From positions 10,574 to 74,573 of the forward strand of contig CAZMZZ010000001.1 of assembly GCA_964571215.1 (NCBI GenBank): a stretch of DNA of 64,000 nt, read 5' to 3'. The translations under genes and the position numbers were made by a program. Positions 8,806 to 17,181 of this stretch are shown here, piece after piece. Within the stretch, counting starts at the first letter, position 1; each line of letters starts with the position of its first letter. This stretch comes from CAJWPI01 sp964571215 (GTDB lineage Bacteria; Pseudomonadota; Gammaproteobacteria; Magnimaribacterales; Magnimaribacteraceae). Below the pieces are notes generated by a model, which worked only from the letters and a program-made list of their open reading frames with translations, searched no databases and was not told the origin of the DNA.

Positions 8806-9900
8806 TTATGGTGTTATAAATTCAGTTATTTCTAAATCAAATCCTGCCAGGGGGTATTTTACTGGAGCACCAAGAAGCTGTATTTTCTTTACCCCCAGAT
8901 CTCTAAGAATCTGAGCTCCAATTCCAACAATTCTATTGTCTGGGGCTTCATTTCTAGAGTATTTCTTCTTTCTTTTAAGAAAATTAAAGTTATTTAATAT
9001 AGTTTCCGCTGTTTCATCTTGAGATATTAGAAGCAAAACTCCAGATCCTTCTTTATTTATTTTCTCCATTGCTTTAGAAAAAGACCACCTTTTTCCAAAT
9101 CCCTCTATTCCCATAAGATCATGCAATGAATTGCTTATATGCACTCTCACTAGAGTTTCTTTTTTGTTTGAGATTGTACCTTTCGTTAATGCTAAATGAG
9201 TCCTGTTTAGAATAGAATCTTGATAAGCTGTTAGCTTGAAATTTCCAAATTCTGTAGAAACTGAAGTTTCATTGATTCTCTTAATGCTTTTTTCATTTAT
9301 ATTTCTGTAGTGTATTAGGTCAGCTATTGTTCCTATTTTTAGGTTATGTTTTTTAGCAAATTTTTCTAGATCTGGTCTTCTAGCCATACTTCCATCTTCA
9401 TTCATTATTTCTACTATAACTGCTGCAGGTTCTAACCCTGCCAATTTTGCTAAGTCCAATCCAGCTTCTGTATGACCTGCTCTAGTAAGAACCCCTCCAT
9501 CTGATGCTGTTAAAGGAAAAACATGTCCTGGTTGAACTATGTTTTCAGGTTTTGCATTTTTTTTAACTGCTGCAAGAATAGTGGTTGCTCTATCGGAAGC
9601 AGAAATACCAGTTGTTACCCCTTGAGCTGCTTCAATTGAAACTGTAAAGGCTGTTCCTTGCTTACTTCTACTGTCTCTGACCATTGGTTGAAGATTTAGT
9701 TGTAGGCACCTTTCTTTATTCAAAGCTAAGCAAATAAGACCCCGTGCATGAGTAGCCATAAAATTTATAATTTCAGGTGTAATTTTTTCTGCTCCTAGAA
9801 TTAAATCACCTTCATTTTCTCTGTCTTCATCATCCATAAGAATAACCATCTTCCCCTCAGAAATATCAGATATTAAATTTTGAGTAGTATTAAGTTTCAT
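8806..9900 (-). CDS. ribBA: RibBA: DHBP synthase with degenerate GTP cyclohydrolase II half
   Basis: Residues 1-205 are a complete 3,4-dihydroxy-2-butanone 4-phosphate synthase (RibB): DDEDRENEGDLI, ATHARGLICLAL, TAFTVSIEA and TRAGHTEAGLDLA are all present. Residues 206-364 align in order with GTP cyclohydrolase II (TLVRVHISNSLHDL, IVGIGAQILRDLGVKKIQLL). However, the zinc cysteines (normally in RCDCG) and the QEGRGIG loop are absent. I infer that only the RibB activity remains, as in the known Pseudomonas-type RibBA. A complete stand-alone RibA is encoded at 16595-17179. It follows ribD by 4 bases with no riboflavin synthase gene between them. Confidence 0.93.
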   Translation of the reverse strand: MKLNTTQNLISDISEGKMVILMDDEDRENEGDLILGAEKITPEIINFMATHARGLICLALNKERCLQLNLQPMVRDSRSKQGTAFTVSIEAAQGVTTGISASDRATTILAAVKKNAKPENIVQPGHVFPLTASDGGVLTRAGHTEAGLDLAKLAGLEPAAVIVEIMNEDGSMARRPDLEKFAKKHNLKIGTIADLIHYRNINEKSIKRINETSVSTEFGNFKLTAYQDSILNRTHLALTKGTISNKKETLVRVHISNSLHDLMGIEGFGKRWSFSKAMEKINKEGSGVLLLISQDETAETILNNFNFLKRKKKYSRNEAPDNRIVGIGAQILRDLGVKKIQLLGAPVKYPLAGFDLEITEFITP

Positions 9901-9904
9901 TTTT

Positions 9905-10999
9905 TTAGTTATATTGAGGTCTAGCTAATAATTTAATGTCTCCACCAATTTCATCAATACTTTGAATTTTAAGATTAATGTTATTCATTCTTCTTTGAAT
10001 TTTTGCAAAATTTAGTTTTTCCTTTCCCATCAATTTTGGCGCTATGAATAGTATAAACTCATCAATGAGTCTTTCTTTAAGAAGAGCTCCTACTAATCTA
10101 GGCCCTGATTCTACCAGTAAATAATTAATCTCAGATTTACCAAGGAATTTACAAACTTCTACTAGAGATACTAAGCCACCTTCACCTGGTTTTTGTATTA
10201 TCTCAATATTTGAAGGGGTGTTTATTTCTTTTTTAGCATTGTTGCAGAAAATGATTGTTTTTAAATTATCAGAAAAGATATTTTTATTTCCAGTAATTTT
10301 TAAACTACTATCCACTACACATCTCAAAGGCTGGGAGTAACTAGAGGTACTTTTTTTTAATAATCGGACTGTTAATCTTGGATTATCTTTTAATATTGTT
10401 CCGCTTCCAGTCAATATAGCATCACTTTTAGCTCTTATATCATGAACATCACTCCTAGATTCTAAGGAAGAAATCCATTTACTCTCTCCATTTTTTAACC
10501 CTATTCCTCCGTCCATACTAATTGCTAACTTACAACTAATCATTGGCCTTCCCTTATTTAATCTTGAAAAGAATCCTTTATTTAATTCTTCAGCTCTATC
10601 CTGTAATAGACCTAAGTTAACTTCTATATTATTGCTTGCTAATTCTTCTAGACCTTTTTGCATAGGATCTTTAGAAGCAATGAAAACCTTTTTAACTCCT
10701 GACTCTATTATAGATTTACAGCAAGGCGGTGTTTTACCTGTTAGTGAACAGGGTTCAAGATTCACATATAGTTCGCTACCTTTTAGTATTTTGCTAGCTT
10801 GAGTTCCATATCGTTTCTTTACATTAGATAGGGCATTAATTTCAGCATGTTCTGTTCCAGGCTTCTTATGCCAGCCTCTACCAATTACTTTTCCATTTTT
10901 AACTATCACACACCCAACTAAGGGATTGGGACTGACTAAGTAAGAACCTCTTTTTGCAAGTTTTAGTGCATACTTCATATGACCTTCTTCTTCAGTCAT
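9905..10999 (-). CDS. ribD: Bifunctional riboflavin deaminase/reductase RibD
   Basis: Carries out the second and third steps of riboflavin synthesis. The N-terminal cytidine-deaminase-like domain (about 1-145) has the zinc site: GTEHAEINAL and EPCSLTGKTPPCC. The C-terminal reductase domain (about 150-364) starts ISCKLAISMDGGIGLKNGES and includes RAKSDAILTGSGTILKDNP. The 364-aa length is normal. It follows nrdR with a 2-base gap and precedes ribBA by 4 bases. Confidence 0.95.
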   Translation of the reverse strand: MTEEEGHMKYALKLAKRGSYLVSPNPLVGCVIVKNGKVIGRGWHKKPGTEHAEINALSNVKKRYGTQASKILKGSELYVNLEPCSLTGKTPPCCKSIIESGVKKVFIASKDPMQKGLEELASNNIEVNLGLLQDRAEELNKGFFSRLNKGRPMISCKLAISMDGGIGLKNGESKWISSLESRSDVHDIRAKSDAILTGSGTILKDNPRLTVRLLKKSTSSYSQPLRCVVDSSLKITGNKNIFSDNLKTIIFCNNAKKEINTPSNIEIIQKPGEGGLVSLVEVCKFLGKSEINYLLVESGPRLVGALLKERLIDEFILFIAPKLMGKEKLNFAKIQRRMNNINLKIQSIDEIGGDIKLLARPQYN

Positions 11000-11001
11000 A
11001 G

Positions 11002-11457
11002 TTAGTCTTTGGTAAGTTTTTCTACTTCTTCACTAAACTCAGTAATATCTTCAAATCTTCTATATACAGAAGCAAATCTTATGAAAGCTACTTCGTCAAT
11101 CTTTCTAAGGTTTTTCATAACTGCTTCTCCAATTAATCTAGATGGAACTTCTCTTTCTCCTGATGCTCTGATATCTTTTTTTATATCTTCTATTAATTTT
11201 TCAATCTCTTCGTCTCCAACTGGTCTCTTTTCAAGAGACCTATATAAGCCTTCTCTTAATTTCTGTTCATTGAAAGGCTCTCTAGTATTATTTTTTTGTT
11301 TAATAACTTTAGGCATAAGAAGCTCTGCAGATTCAAAAGTAGTAAATCTTTCTCCACATTCAGGACATTCCCTTCTTCTTCTTGTTTGAAGACCTTCAGA
11401 AATCAGTCTGGAGTCGATTACTTTCGTATCGGAATAACTACAATATGGACAATGCAT
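11002..11457 (-). CDS. nrdR: Transcriptional repressor NrdR
   Basis: Nucleotide-sensing repressor of ribonucleotide reductase genes. The 151 aa contain the zinc ribbon ([17 protein letters not shown] then [12 protein letters not shown]) and the ATP-cone domain ([20 protein letters not shown]). An upstream in-frame start would add 17 residues reading back into glyA. I chose the ATG at 11457 because the family always begins at the first zinc knuckle, and this places the start 1 base after the glyA stop. It is followed by ribD, as in most gammaproteobacteria. Confidence 0.94.
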   Translation of the reverse strand: MHCPYCSYSDTKVIDSRLISEGLQTRRRRECPECGERFTTFESAELLMPKVIKQKNNTREPFNEQKLREGLYRSLEKRPVGDEEIEKLIEDIKKDIRASGEREVPSRLIGEAVMKNLRKIDEVAFIRFASVYRRFEDITEFSEEVEKLTKD

Positions 11458-11458
11458 T

Positions 11459-12712
11459 TTATTTATAAACAGGAAAACCTGAGCATAGCTCTTTAACATG
11501 CCCTGCAATTTTATTAGTTAATTGCCCGTTGCCAATATCATCTAATATGTCACAAATCCAGGAAGCCACTAACTCTATTTCTTTTTCTTTAAAACCTCTG
11601 GTAGTAGAGGCTGGGGTGCCTATTCTTAGACCACTAGTTATAAATCTTGACTGGGGATCATTAGGAACAGCATTCTTATTTACTGTGATATTAGTTTTGC
11701 TTAAAGCCTCCTCGGCTTTTTTTCCAGTTATATCTTTTTTAATTAAATCTACTAAGAACATATGGTTCTTAGTTCCATTTGAAACTATCTCAATCTCTCT
11801 ATTCATAAAAACCTTGCACATTGCCTCAGCATTTTTTAAAACTTGTTCCTGATAAGTTGTAAAGTTTGAATGTAACGCTTCTTTAAAGCAAACGGCTTTA
11901 GCTGCAATAACATGCATTAAAGGACCCCCTTGAGAGCCAGGTATAATTGAGGAATTAATTCTCTTTTCTATTTCTTCATTTTGCTTAGCCAGAATTAAAC
12001 CACCCCTCGGTCCTCTTAAAGTCTTATGTGTAGTAGTTGTCACTACATCTGCAAAAGGAATAGGAGAGGGGTAAAGTCCAGCTGCTATCAAACCAGCCAC
12101 GTGAGCCATATCTACTAAAAGATAAGCTCCTACTTCATCAGCAATTGATCTAAATCTCTCCCAGTCAACTATTCCAGAATAAGCAGAAAAACCAGCAACA
12201 ATGACTTTAGGTTTATGTTTTTTTGCTAGAGAATTAACTTCTTCATAATCAATTTCTCCTGTCTCCTTATTCAATCCATATTGATAAGCTGTATAAATCT
12301 TACCTGAGAAGTTGACATTAGTTCCATGTGTTAAATGGCCACCATGATCAAGACTCATTCCTAGAATAACATCTCCCGGAGAGCAAAGAGCGAGATAGAC
12401 TGCTAAGTTGGCACTGCTGCCTGAATGAGGCTGAACATTAGCATAGTCTGCTCCAAAAAGTTCTTTCGCTCTCTCAGTAGCTAAGTCTTCAGCAATATCT
12501 ACAAATTCACATCCACCATAATATCTTTTTCCTGGGTAACCTTCTGCATACTTATTGGTAAGCACAGATCCTTGAGCTTCTAAAACTCTTTTTGATGCAT
12601 AATTCTCAGAAGCAATTAGTTCAATATGATCTTCTTGTCTGGTTGATTCTTTAATAACAGATTCCCATATTTCAGGATCAAATTCCTTAAGTGAAAGAGA
12701 ATTTTCTAACAT
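11459..12712 (-). CDS. glyA: Serine hydroxymethyltransferase
   Basis: PLP enzyme converting serine and tetrahydrofolate to glycine and methylene-tetrahydrofolate, the main one-carbon source. It is full length at 417 aa. Hallmarks are [33 protein letters not shown], the PLP-lysine motif [13 protein letters not shown], and the ending [17 protein letters not shown]. It heads the minus-strand run glyA-nrdR-ribD-ribBA-ribH-nusB, with tight spacing throughout. A TATAAT about 40 bases upstream suggests it has its own promoter, separate from nth. Confidence 0.97.
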   Translation of the reverse strand: MLENSLSLKEFDPEIWESVIKESTRQEDHIELIASENYASKRVLEAQGSVLTNKYAEGYPGKRYYGGCEFVDIAEDLATERAKELFGADYANVQPHSGSSANLAVYLALCSPGDVILGMSLDHGGHLTHGTNVNFSGKIYTAYQYGLNKETGEIDYEEVNSLAKKHKPKVIVAGFSAYSGIVDWERFRSIADEVGAYLLVDMAHVAGLIAAGLYPSPIPFADVVTTTTHKTLRGPRGGLILAKQNEEIEKRINSSIIPGSQGGPLMHVIAAKAVCFKEALHSNFTTYQEQVLKNAEAMCKVFMNREIEIVSNGTKNHMFLVDLIKKDITGKKAEEALSKTNITVNKNAVPNDPQSRFITSGLRIGTPASTTRGFKEKEIELVASWICDILDDIGNGQLTNKIAGHVKELCSGFPVYK

Positions 12713-12750
12713 ATCATTTTGACTCCATTTTTGGGATTGTGATTCAGAGA

Positions 12751-12756
12751 ATTATA
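12751..12756 (-). promoter_or_regulatory. Candidate -10 element for glyA operon
   Basis: A perfect TATAAT reading on the minus strand lies in the 75-base gap between nth and glyA, 38 bases before the glyA ATG. No good -35 match is visible at 17 bases. The gap is too short for a glycine riboswitch, and I see none. Confidence 0.4.
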
Positions 12757-12787
12757 CCTAAGGCCAAACAATATCACATCCGAATAT

Positions 12788-13441
12788 TTAGGCTTTATTT
12801 GTAATAATGCGGCTCTTTCTATTTGGATTACATTCTTTGCAAATTTGGCATTCTATACCGTAACATTTTCTAGCTTGACAGTATTCTCTACCGTAAAGAA
12901 TGAATTGAATATGCAGTCTGTTCCATTCTGAAACTGGGAAAAGTCTCTTGAGGTCTTCTTCAGTTTTTTTGACGCTCTTCCCGTTTGTAAGTCTCCATCT
13001 TTGAGCAAGTCTATGTACATGAGTATCAACTGGAAAAGCAGGATGATTAAAAGCTTGAGACATAACTACTGAAGCTGTTTTATGCCCGACACCAGGTAAT
13101 GATTCTAATTCTTCAAAAGACTCAGGTACCTTCCCACCATATTTTTTTTCTAGAATAATAGAGAGTTCAAATATTGCTTTAGATTTTTGAGGGGATAAAC
13201 CACACGGCTTGATAATTTTTTGAATTTTTTGCTTACCCATTTTAATCATGTCTGAAGGTTTATTTCCTTTTATGAATAATGATGGGGTTACTTGGTTAAC
13301 CCTTTTATCAGTACATTGAGCTGAAAGGATAACTGCTATTAATAAAGTAAAAGTAGAACTGTGCGATAAGGGAATAGGGGGGTCAGGATAGATCTCATTA
13401 AGAGTATGAGATATGAAGTTGATCCTTTGTGATTTATTCAT
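12788..13441 (-). CDS. nth: Endonuclease III (DNA glycosylase/AP lyase)
   Basis: Removes oxidised pyrimidines in base excision repair. The helix-hairpin-helix LPGVGHKTASVV carries the catalytic Lys, and PVDTHVHR the catalytic Asp. The ATG at 13441 (MNKSQRINFI) matches the family start; a longer frame would add 13 residues. The C-terminal cluster region is odd. Its cysteines read C-x4-C-x4-C-x2-C-x2-C (CQARKCYGIECQICKEC) instead of the usual C-x6-C-x2-C-x5-C, so the 4Fe-4S site may be arranged differently. It is divergent from the LETM1-like gene and upstream of glyA. Confidence 0.92.
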   Translation of the reverse strand: MNKSQRINFISHTLNEIYPDPPIPLSHSSTFTLLIAVILSAQCTDKRVNQVTPSLFIKGNKPSDMIKMGKQKIQKIIKPCGLSPQKSKAIFELSIILEKKYGGKVPESFEELESLPGVGHKTASVVMSQAFNHPAFPVDTHVHRLAQRWRLTNGKSVKKTEEDLKRLFPVSEWNRLHIQFILYGREYCQARKCYGIECQICKECNPNRKSRIITNKA

Positions 13442-13513
13442 TAACAGATCTATATTTACAAATTGTGATGATGTAATCAATTGGCTTATTCAACAGATTA
13501 ATTTATTACAGTT

Positions 13514-13519
13514 TATAAT
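13514..13519 (+). promoter_or_regulatory. Candidate -10 element placing transcription at the ATG
   Basis: TATAAT ends 6 bases before the ATG at 13526. A transcript starting about 7 bases after this box would begin at or near the start codon, giving a leaderless mRNA. No Shine-Dalgarno sequence precedes the ATG, which fits. No convincing -35 box is seen. Confidence 0.35.
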
Positions 13520-13525
13520 CTCTTT

Positions 13526-13819
13526 ATGTTGAGAAAAAAGCTTATACGTTCTTTATTGCTTTTAAAAGCAACCTTTAACAAAGAATCTGAGTCTAATAAA
13601 GAAATGCTCAGAATCTTTTACCTTCATTCAAAAGGAGAGGCCAATAAGAAAGATTTACAGATTGCTAACAATCAACTCAAAGAATTATTAAAAGACTTGG
13701 GGTTTGGGCTGTTGACTTCATTGCCCTTTTCTCCAATAACTATTCCATTTATTTTAAAATTATCAAAGAGATATAACGTAGATATTATTCCTGAATGGTT
13801 TAAGGACTCTATTAAGTAA
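13526..13819 (+). CDS. Small protein with LETM1-like segment
   Basis: A 97-aa protein that I recognise only in part. Residues about 60-95 (GFGLLTSLPFSPITIPFILK followed by LSKRYNVDIIPEWF) resemble the conserved stretch of LETM1-type ribosome-binding domains and their short bacterial relatives. In those, a Pro-rich hydrophobic segment is followed by a basic helix and a DI-x-P motif. The N-terminal half is a basic, charged helix. It has no Shine-Dalgarno and a TATAAT immediately upstream. It is a monocistronic-looking gene divergent from nth. The function is unknown; membrane or ribosome association is inference. Confidence 0.65.
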   Translation: MLRKKLIRSLLLLKATFNKESESNKEMLRIFYLHSKGEANKKDLQIANNQLKELLKDLGFGLLTSLPFSPITIPFILKLSKRYNVDIIPEWFKDSIK

Positions 13820-13914
13820 CAAATAATACTTTTGATTTGCTTGATTATTCTCCTTCTCTCACCTAACATCAGCCGCCCTAATAAAATATATTTAATAAAA
13901 TAGTGGAGAATAAT

Positions 13915-15111
13915 ATGCGTAATGCAGTTGTAGTGGACAGCGTTAGAACAGGATTAGCTAAATCCTTTAGGGGTGGCTTTAATCAAACTCGAGCTGATGA
14001 TATGACGGCCCATATAGTTGATGCTTTATTGGAAAGGAATCCTCAAGTAGATCCTTCTATAGTTGAAGATATTTACCTTGGATGCGGGAATCCAGAGGGA
14101 CCTCAAGGTCACAATATAGCTAGAAATGTAGCTGTGCTTTCAAAGTTACCAATTGAAGCAGGGGGAGTAACGGTTAATAGATACTGTTCATCAGGTCTAC
14201 AGACCGTAGCTATGGCTGCGACTCAAGTCCAAAGCGGATTTGCTGATTGCATAATTGGTGGTGGAGTAGAATCTATAAGCACGGTTCAAGGGAATACAAA
14301 TACTCATATGTTTGTAAATGAAAAGCTAGCTGAGACTTCACCAGGTATTTATCATGCCATGGGTACAACCGCAGAGAAAGTAGCAAAGACGTATAGTGTT
14401 TCAAGAGAATCCCAAGATGAATACTCTTTATCTAGCCAAGAAAGGACAGCAAAAGCACAAGACCAAGGTTTGTTTGATGATGAGATAATTCCCATGAATA
14501 CTAAGATGCTGCTAAAAAACAAAGAAACAGGAGCTGAAAAAGAAGTAGATGAAGTAGTGGATAGAGATAACTGCAATAGACCTGAAACAACTTTGGAAGG
14601 TTTAGCTGGTTTAAATCCAGTTTTTGATCCTGAGAATGGTAGCGTGACTGCAGGTAATTCTTCTCAATTATCAGATGGAGCTTCTGTGACTTTAGTGATG
14701 AGTGAAGATAAAGCTAAAGAGTTAGGATTAAATCCTCTTGCTTATTTTAGAGGTTTTACCGTTGTTGGTTGTCAACCAGATGAAATGGGTATTGGACCTG
14801 TTTTTGCAATTCCAAAACTACTTAAATCTGCTGGTTTACATCAGGATGATATAGATCTGTGGGAACTTAATGAGGCTTTTGCTTCTCAAGTAGTTTATAT
14901 AAGAGATAAACTTGGTCTTCCCATGGAAAAGCTTAATGTTAATGGAGGATCCATTGCTATAGGCCACCCTTTTGGAATGACAGGGTCGAGACAGGTGGGA
15001 CACTTATCAAGGGAGTTGAGAAGAAGAGAAGGAAAATACGGCATAGTAACAATGTGTGTAGGAGGAGGAATGGGAGCCGCGGGTTTATTTGAATCAATCC
15101 CTGAAAAATAA
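13915..15111 (+). CDS. Thiolase, acetyl-CoA acyltransferase type
   Basis: Full-length thiolase (398 aa), likely 3-ketoacyl-CoA thiolase of beta-oxidation. The active-site Cys is in VNRYCSSGLQTV, with NEAFASQ, GHPFGMTGSRQ and the second Cys in CVGGGMGAAG. The ATG at 13915 is preferred over a GTG 12 bases upstream because GGAGA lies 7 bases before it. No FadB/FadJ multienzyme gene is adjacent, so its exact role (degradation or acetoacetyl-CoA metabolism) is not settled by context. It is followed within a few bases by thiL on the same strand, an unusual pairing that may follow from an inversion. Confidence 0.9.
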   Translation: MRNAVVVDSVRTGLAKSFRGGFNQTRADDMTAHIVDALLERNPQVDPSIVEDIYLGCGNPEGPQGHNIARNVAVLSKLPIEAGGVTVNRYCSSGLQTVAMAATQVQSGFADCIIGGGVESISTVQGNTNTHMFVNEKLAETSPGIYHAMGTTAEKVAKTYSVSRESQDEYSLSSQERTAKAQDQGLFDDEIIPMNTKMLLKNKETGAEKEVDEVVDRDNCNRPETTLEGLAGLNPVFDPENGSVTAGNSSQLSDGASVTLVMSEDKAKELGLNPLAYFRGFTVVGCQPDEMGIGPVFAIPKLLKSAGLHQDDIDLWELNEAFASQVVYIRDKLGLPMEKLNVNGGSIAIGHPFGMTGSRQVGHLSRELRRREGKYGIVTMCVGGGMGAAGLFESIPEK

Positions 15112-15115
15112 GAGT

Positions 15116-16066
15116 TTGACGTTTGATAACTCATTAGATGAATACGAGTTAATTCAAGAGTATTTCTCTGATATTGGTTCTTCTTACCTTATAAACAATG
15201 GTATAAGGCTTTCTGTAGGGGACGATGCAACTTTAATAAACACCCCGGAAAATAAAGATTCTGTCCAATCAGTAGATACAGCAATTGAAGGGGTACATTT
15301 TTTTAATTGGATGGAACCAAAAGATATAGCTTATCGTTCCGTAGCTATCTCTTTGAGCGATCTAGCTGCATGTGGAGCATCTCCTTCTTGGTTTATGCTT
15401 TCAATTACTTTGAAGAACAAAAGTAAAGACTGGTTAACCTCTTTTAAACAAGGCTTGGTTGATATATCTGATGAATTCAAGATTCCACTTATAGGGGGAG
15501 ATACCACAAGAGGAGGTCTTTCTATAACAGTGCATGTTGGAGGTATTATAGACCGAGGAAAATTTATTAGTCGTAAAGGCGCTAAAGAAGGAGATCTAAT
15601 ATTCCTTTCAGGCTCTATTGGAAGTGCCACGAACGATCTCAACTCTTTACGTAAAGAAAAAAAAGATTTTAAAAAGAATAACTCTCGATATCTTAGACCC
15701 AAAATAAGAGTTTCTATAGGAAAAGAGATTGTTGGGGTTGCTAATGCTGCAATAGATATTTCAGACGGTTTGATTCAAGATTTAAAACATATATGCAAAG
15801 AAAGTAATTTGGGGGCTAATGTTTATCTGAAAGATATACCTTTCTATGATCTTGAACGGGTAAAAACCGAATACATTAACTCCGGAGATGACTACGAGAT
15901 ATGTTTTACTGCAGATCCTAAACAAAGAAAACGCATAAATAAAATTTCGAAAGACCTTAACACTCCCATTACTGTAATAGGTGAAATAGTTAAAGGTAGA
16001 GATGTAAAAGTAATTTCTGAAGATGGTCTTAACTTAGAAATAGAGTCAGGATTTAAGCACTTTTAA
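15116..16066 (+). CDS. thiL: Thiamine-monophosphate kinase
   Basis: ATP-dependent kinase forming thiamine diphosphate from thiamine monophosphate. Motifs: the metal-binding VGDDATLI, SLSDLAACGASPSWFMLS, IGGDTTRGGLSITVHVGG, and AIDISDGLIQDL. The start is uncertain. The frame has no ATG near the expected N-terminus, so I chose the TTG at 15116, just after the thiolase stop. A TTG at 15089 would overlap the thiolase by 23 bases. It lacks its usual neighbour nusB directly upstream but keeps pgpA downstream, 6 bases away. Confidence 0.93.
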   Translation: MTFDNSLDEYELIQEYFSDIGSSYLINNGIRLSVGDDATLINTPENKDSVQSVDTAIEGVHFFNWMEPKDIAYRSVAISLSDLAACGASPSWFMLSITLKNKSKDWLTSFKQGLVDISDEFKIPLIGGDTTRGGLSITVHVGGIIDRGKFISRKGAKEGDLIFLSGSIGSATNDLNSLRKEKKDFKKNNSRYLRPKIRVSIGKEIVGVANAAIDISDGLIQDLKHICKESNLGANVYLKDIPFYDLERVKTEYINSGDDYEICFTADPKQRKRINKISKDLNTPITVIGEIVKGRDVKVISEDGLNLEIESGFKHF

Positions 16067-16072
16067 TAATAA

Positions 16073-16561
16073 ATGAAACAAAAGTTAAATCTAAAAAACC
16101 CTTTAATTTGGTTTTCAGTAGGATTTGGGACAGGGTTAATTCCTATAGCTCCAGGAACTTTTGGTAGTATTCTAGCAGCTCTAATTTATTTCATATTTAT
16201 AGACCCCAATCTAAACAGTTTCTTAAGCATTTCCTATTTTGCAGTATTTATTATTCTTTCCTTCTTTTTTGGATTGTTTATTTTTCCTATATCTTCAGGA
16301 AATATTAAAGATCCTAGTTTCTTTGTTTGGGATGAATTTGTGGGTATGTGGATATCTTGCTTACCACTATGCTTTTTTGAACTAACTTTCGTTTGGTTGG
16401 TTTTTGCGATAATTCTTTTTAGATTTTTTGATATATGGAAGCCCTGGATTATAAGAGAGTTAGATTTAATGGAGGGATCTTTTGGAGTTATGATAGATGA
16501 TGTTGTAGCAGGTATTTTTACATCGTTAATTTTAGTTTTAACTCTTTACCTCCTAGCTTAA
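16073..16561 (+). CDS. pgpA: Phosphatidylglycerophosphatase A
   Basis: Inner-membrane phosphatase of phosphatidylglycerol synthesis. The 162-aa protein has the family motifs GFGTGLIPIAPGTFGS, WDEFVGMWIS, FRFFDIWKPW and GVMIDDVVAGI, with several transmembrane helices between. thiL-pgpA is a conserved gammaproteobacterial pair. The phosphatidylglycerophosphate synthase that makes its substrate is likely the PgsA at 59701-60243. Confidence 0.93.
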   Translation: MKQKLNLKNPLIWFSVGFGTGLIPIAPGTFGSILAALIYFIFIDPNLNSFLSISYFAVFIILSFFFGLFIFPISSGNIKDPSFFVWDEFVGMWISCLPLCFFELTFVWLVFAIILFRFFDIWKPWIIRELDLMEGSFGVMIDDVVAGIFTSLILVLTLYLLA

Positions 16562-16594
16562 ACTACATTTTTTATTAATAACAAAGGAAGTTTT

Positions 16595-17179
16595 TTGAAT
16601 ATTGAACTAGTAGCTAAAGCAAAATTACCTACAATCTGGGCTGAGTTTTCCATATCAGTATTTAAGGAGATAGAAAATAAAAAAGAACATTCAGTAGTCT
16701 CGTTAGGGAATCTAGAAAAGGACCCTCTACTCAGAATACATTCACAGTGCCTTACTGGAGATACTCTTTTTAGTTTGAGATGTGATTGTGGTGACCAACT
16801 TCAATTAGCCCTAAAAAAAATTGCTCAAACTGGAAGTGGGTTGTTAATTTATATGGCCCAAGAAGGAAGAGGGATTGGGTTGGGTAATAAAATTAAAGCA
16901 TATGAACTTCAGGATCAAGGGTTAAATACTATTGAAGCTAATGAAAAGTTAGGTTTTGAAGCAGATCAAAGAGATTATTCTATTTGTGGTGAGATACTTT
17001 CTGAATTGGGTATCAAGGGCGTTAAGTTAATGACCAATAATCCAGAAAAAGTAAAAGGTTTAGGAGCTTCTGGAATAGAAGTAAAAGAGAGAATACCTCT
17101 AGTTGTTGAACCAACAGAACATAATAAAAGTTATTTAGAGGTCAAAGAAGAATCTATGGGGCATATGTTGAAAGAATAA
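16595..17179 (+). CDS. ribA: GTP cyclohydrolase II (stand-alone)
   Basis: Opens the GTP ring to start riboflavin synthesis. The 194 aa retain everything missing from the RibBA C-half: the zinc ligands in IHSQCLTGDTLFSLRCDCG, the catalytic loop YMAQEGRGIGLGNKIKAYEL, and LMTNNPEKVKGL. The start is TTG at 16595, supported by AAGGAAG at 16584-16590. It is convergent with dxs, with just two bases between the stops. Confidence 0.95.
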   Translation: MNIELVAKAKLPTIWAEFSISVFKEIENKKEHSVVSLGNLEKDPLLRIHSQCLTGDTLFSLRCDCGDQLQLALKKIAQTGSGLLIYMAQEGRGIGLGNKIKAYELQDQGLNTIEANEKLGFEADQRDYSICGEILSELGIKGVKLMTNNPEKVKGLGASGIEVKERIPLVVEPTEHNKSYLEVKEESMGHMLKE

Positions 17180-17181
17180 CT

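Noticed and set aside
9901..9904. FMN riboswitch before the riboflavin genes
   Set aside because: Spacers in the rib run are only 1-9 bases, and the 75 bases before glyA show no RFN-like conserved pieces. The stand-alone ribA has a 33-base gap only.
11458..11508. 17-residue upstream extension of NrdR
   Set aside because: It would read back into glyA, and the family begins at the first zinc knuckle; the ATG at 11457 is the natural start.
12713..12787. Glycine riboswitch upstream of glyA
   Set aside because: The gap is too short for even one aptamer plus an expression platform, and no matching stems are seen.
15331..15702. 123-aa minus-strand frame inside thiL
   Set aside because: It is fully nested in a well-supported gene, and has no recognisable motif or ribosome site.
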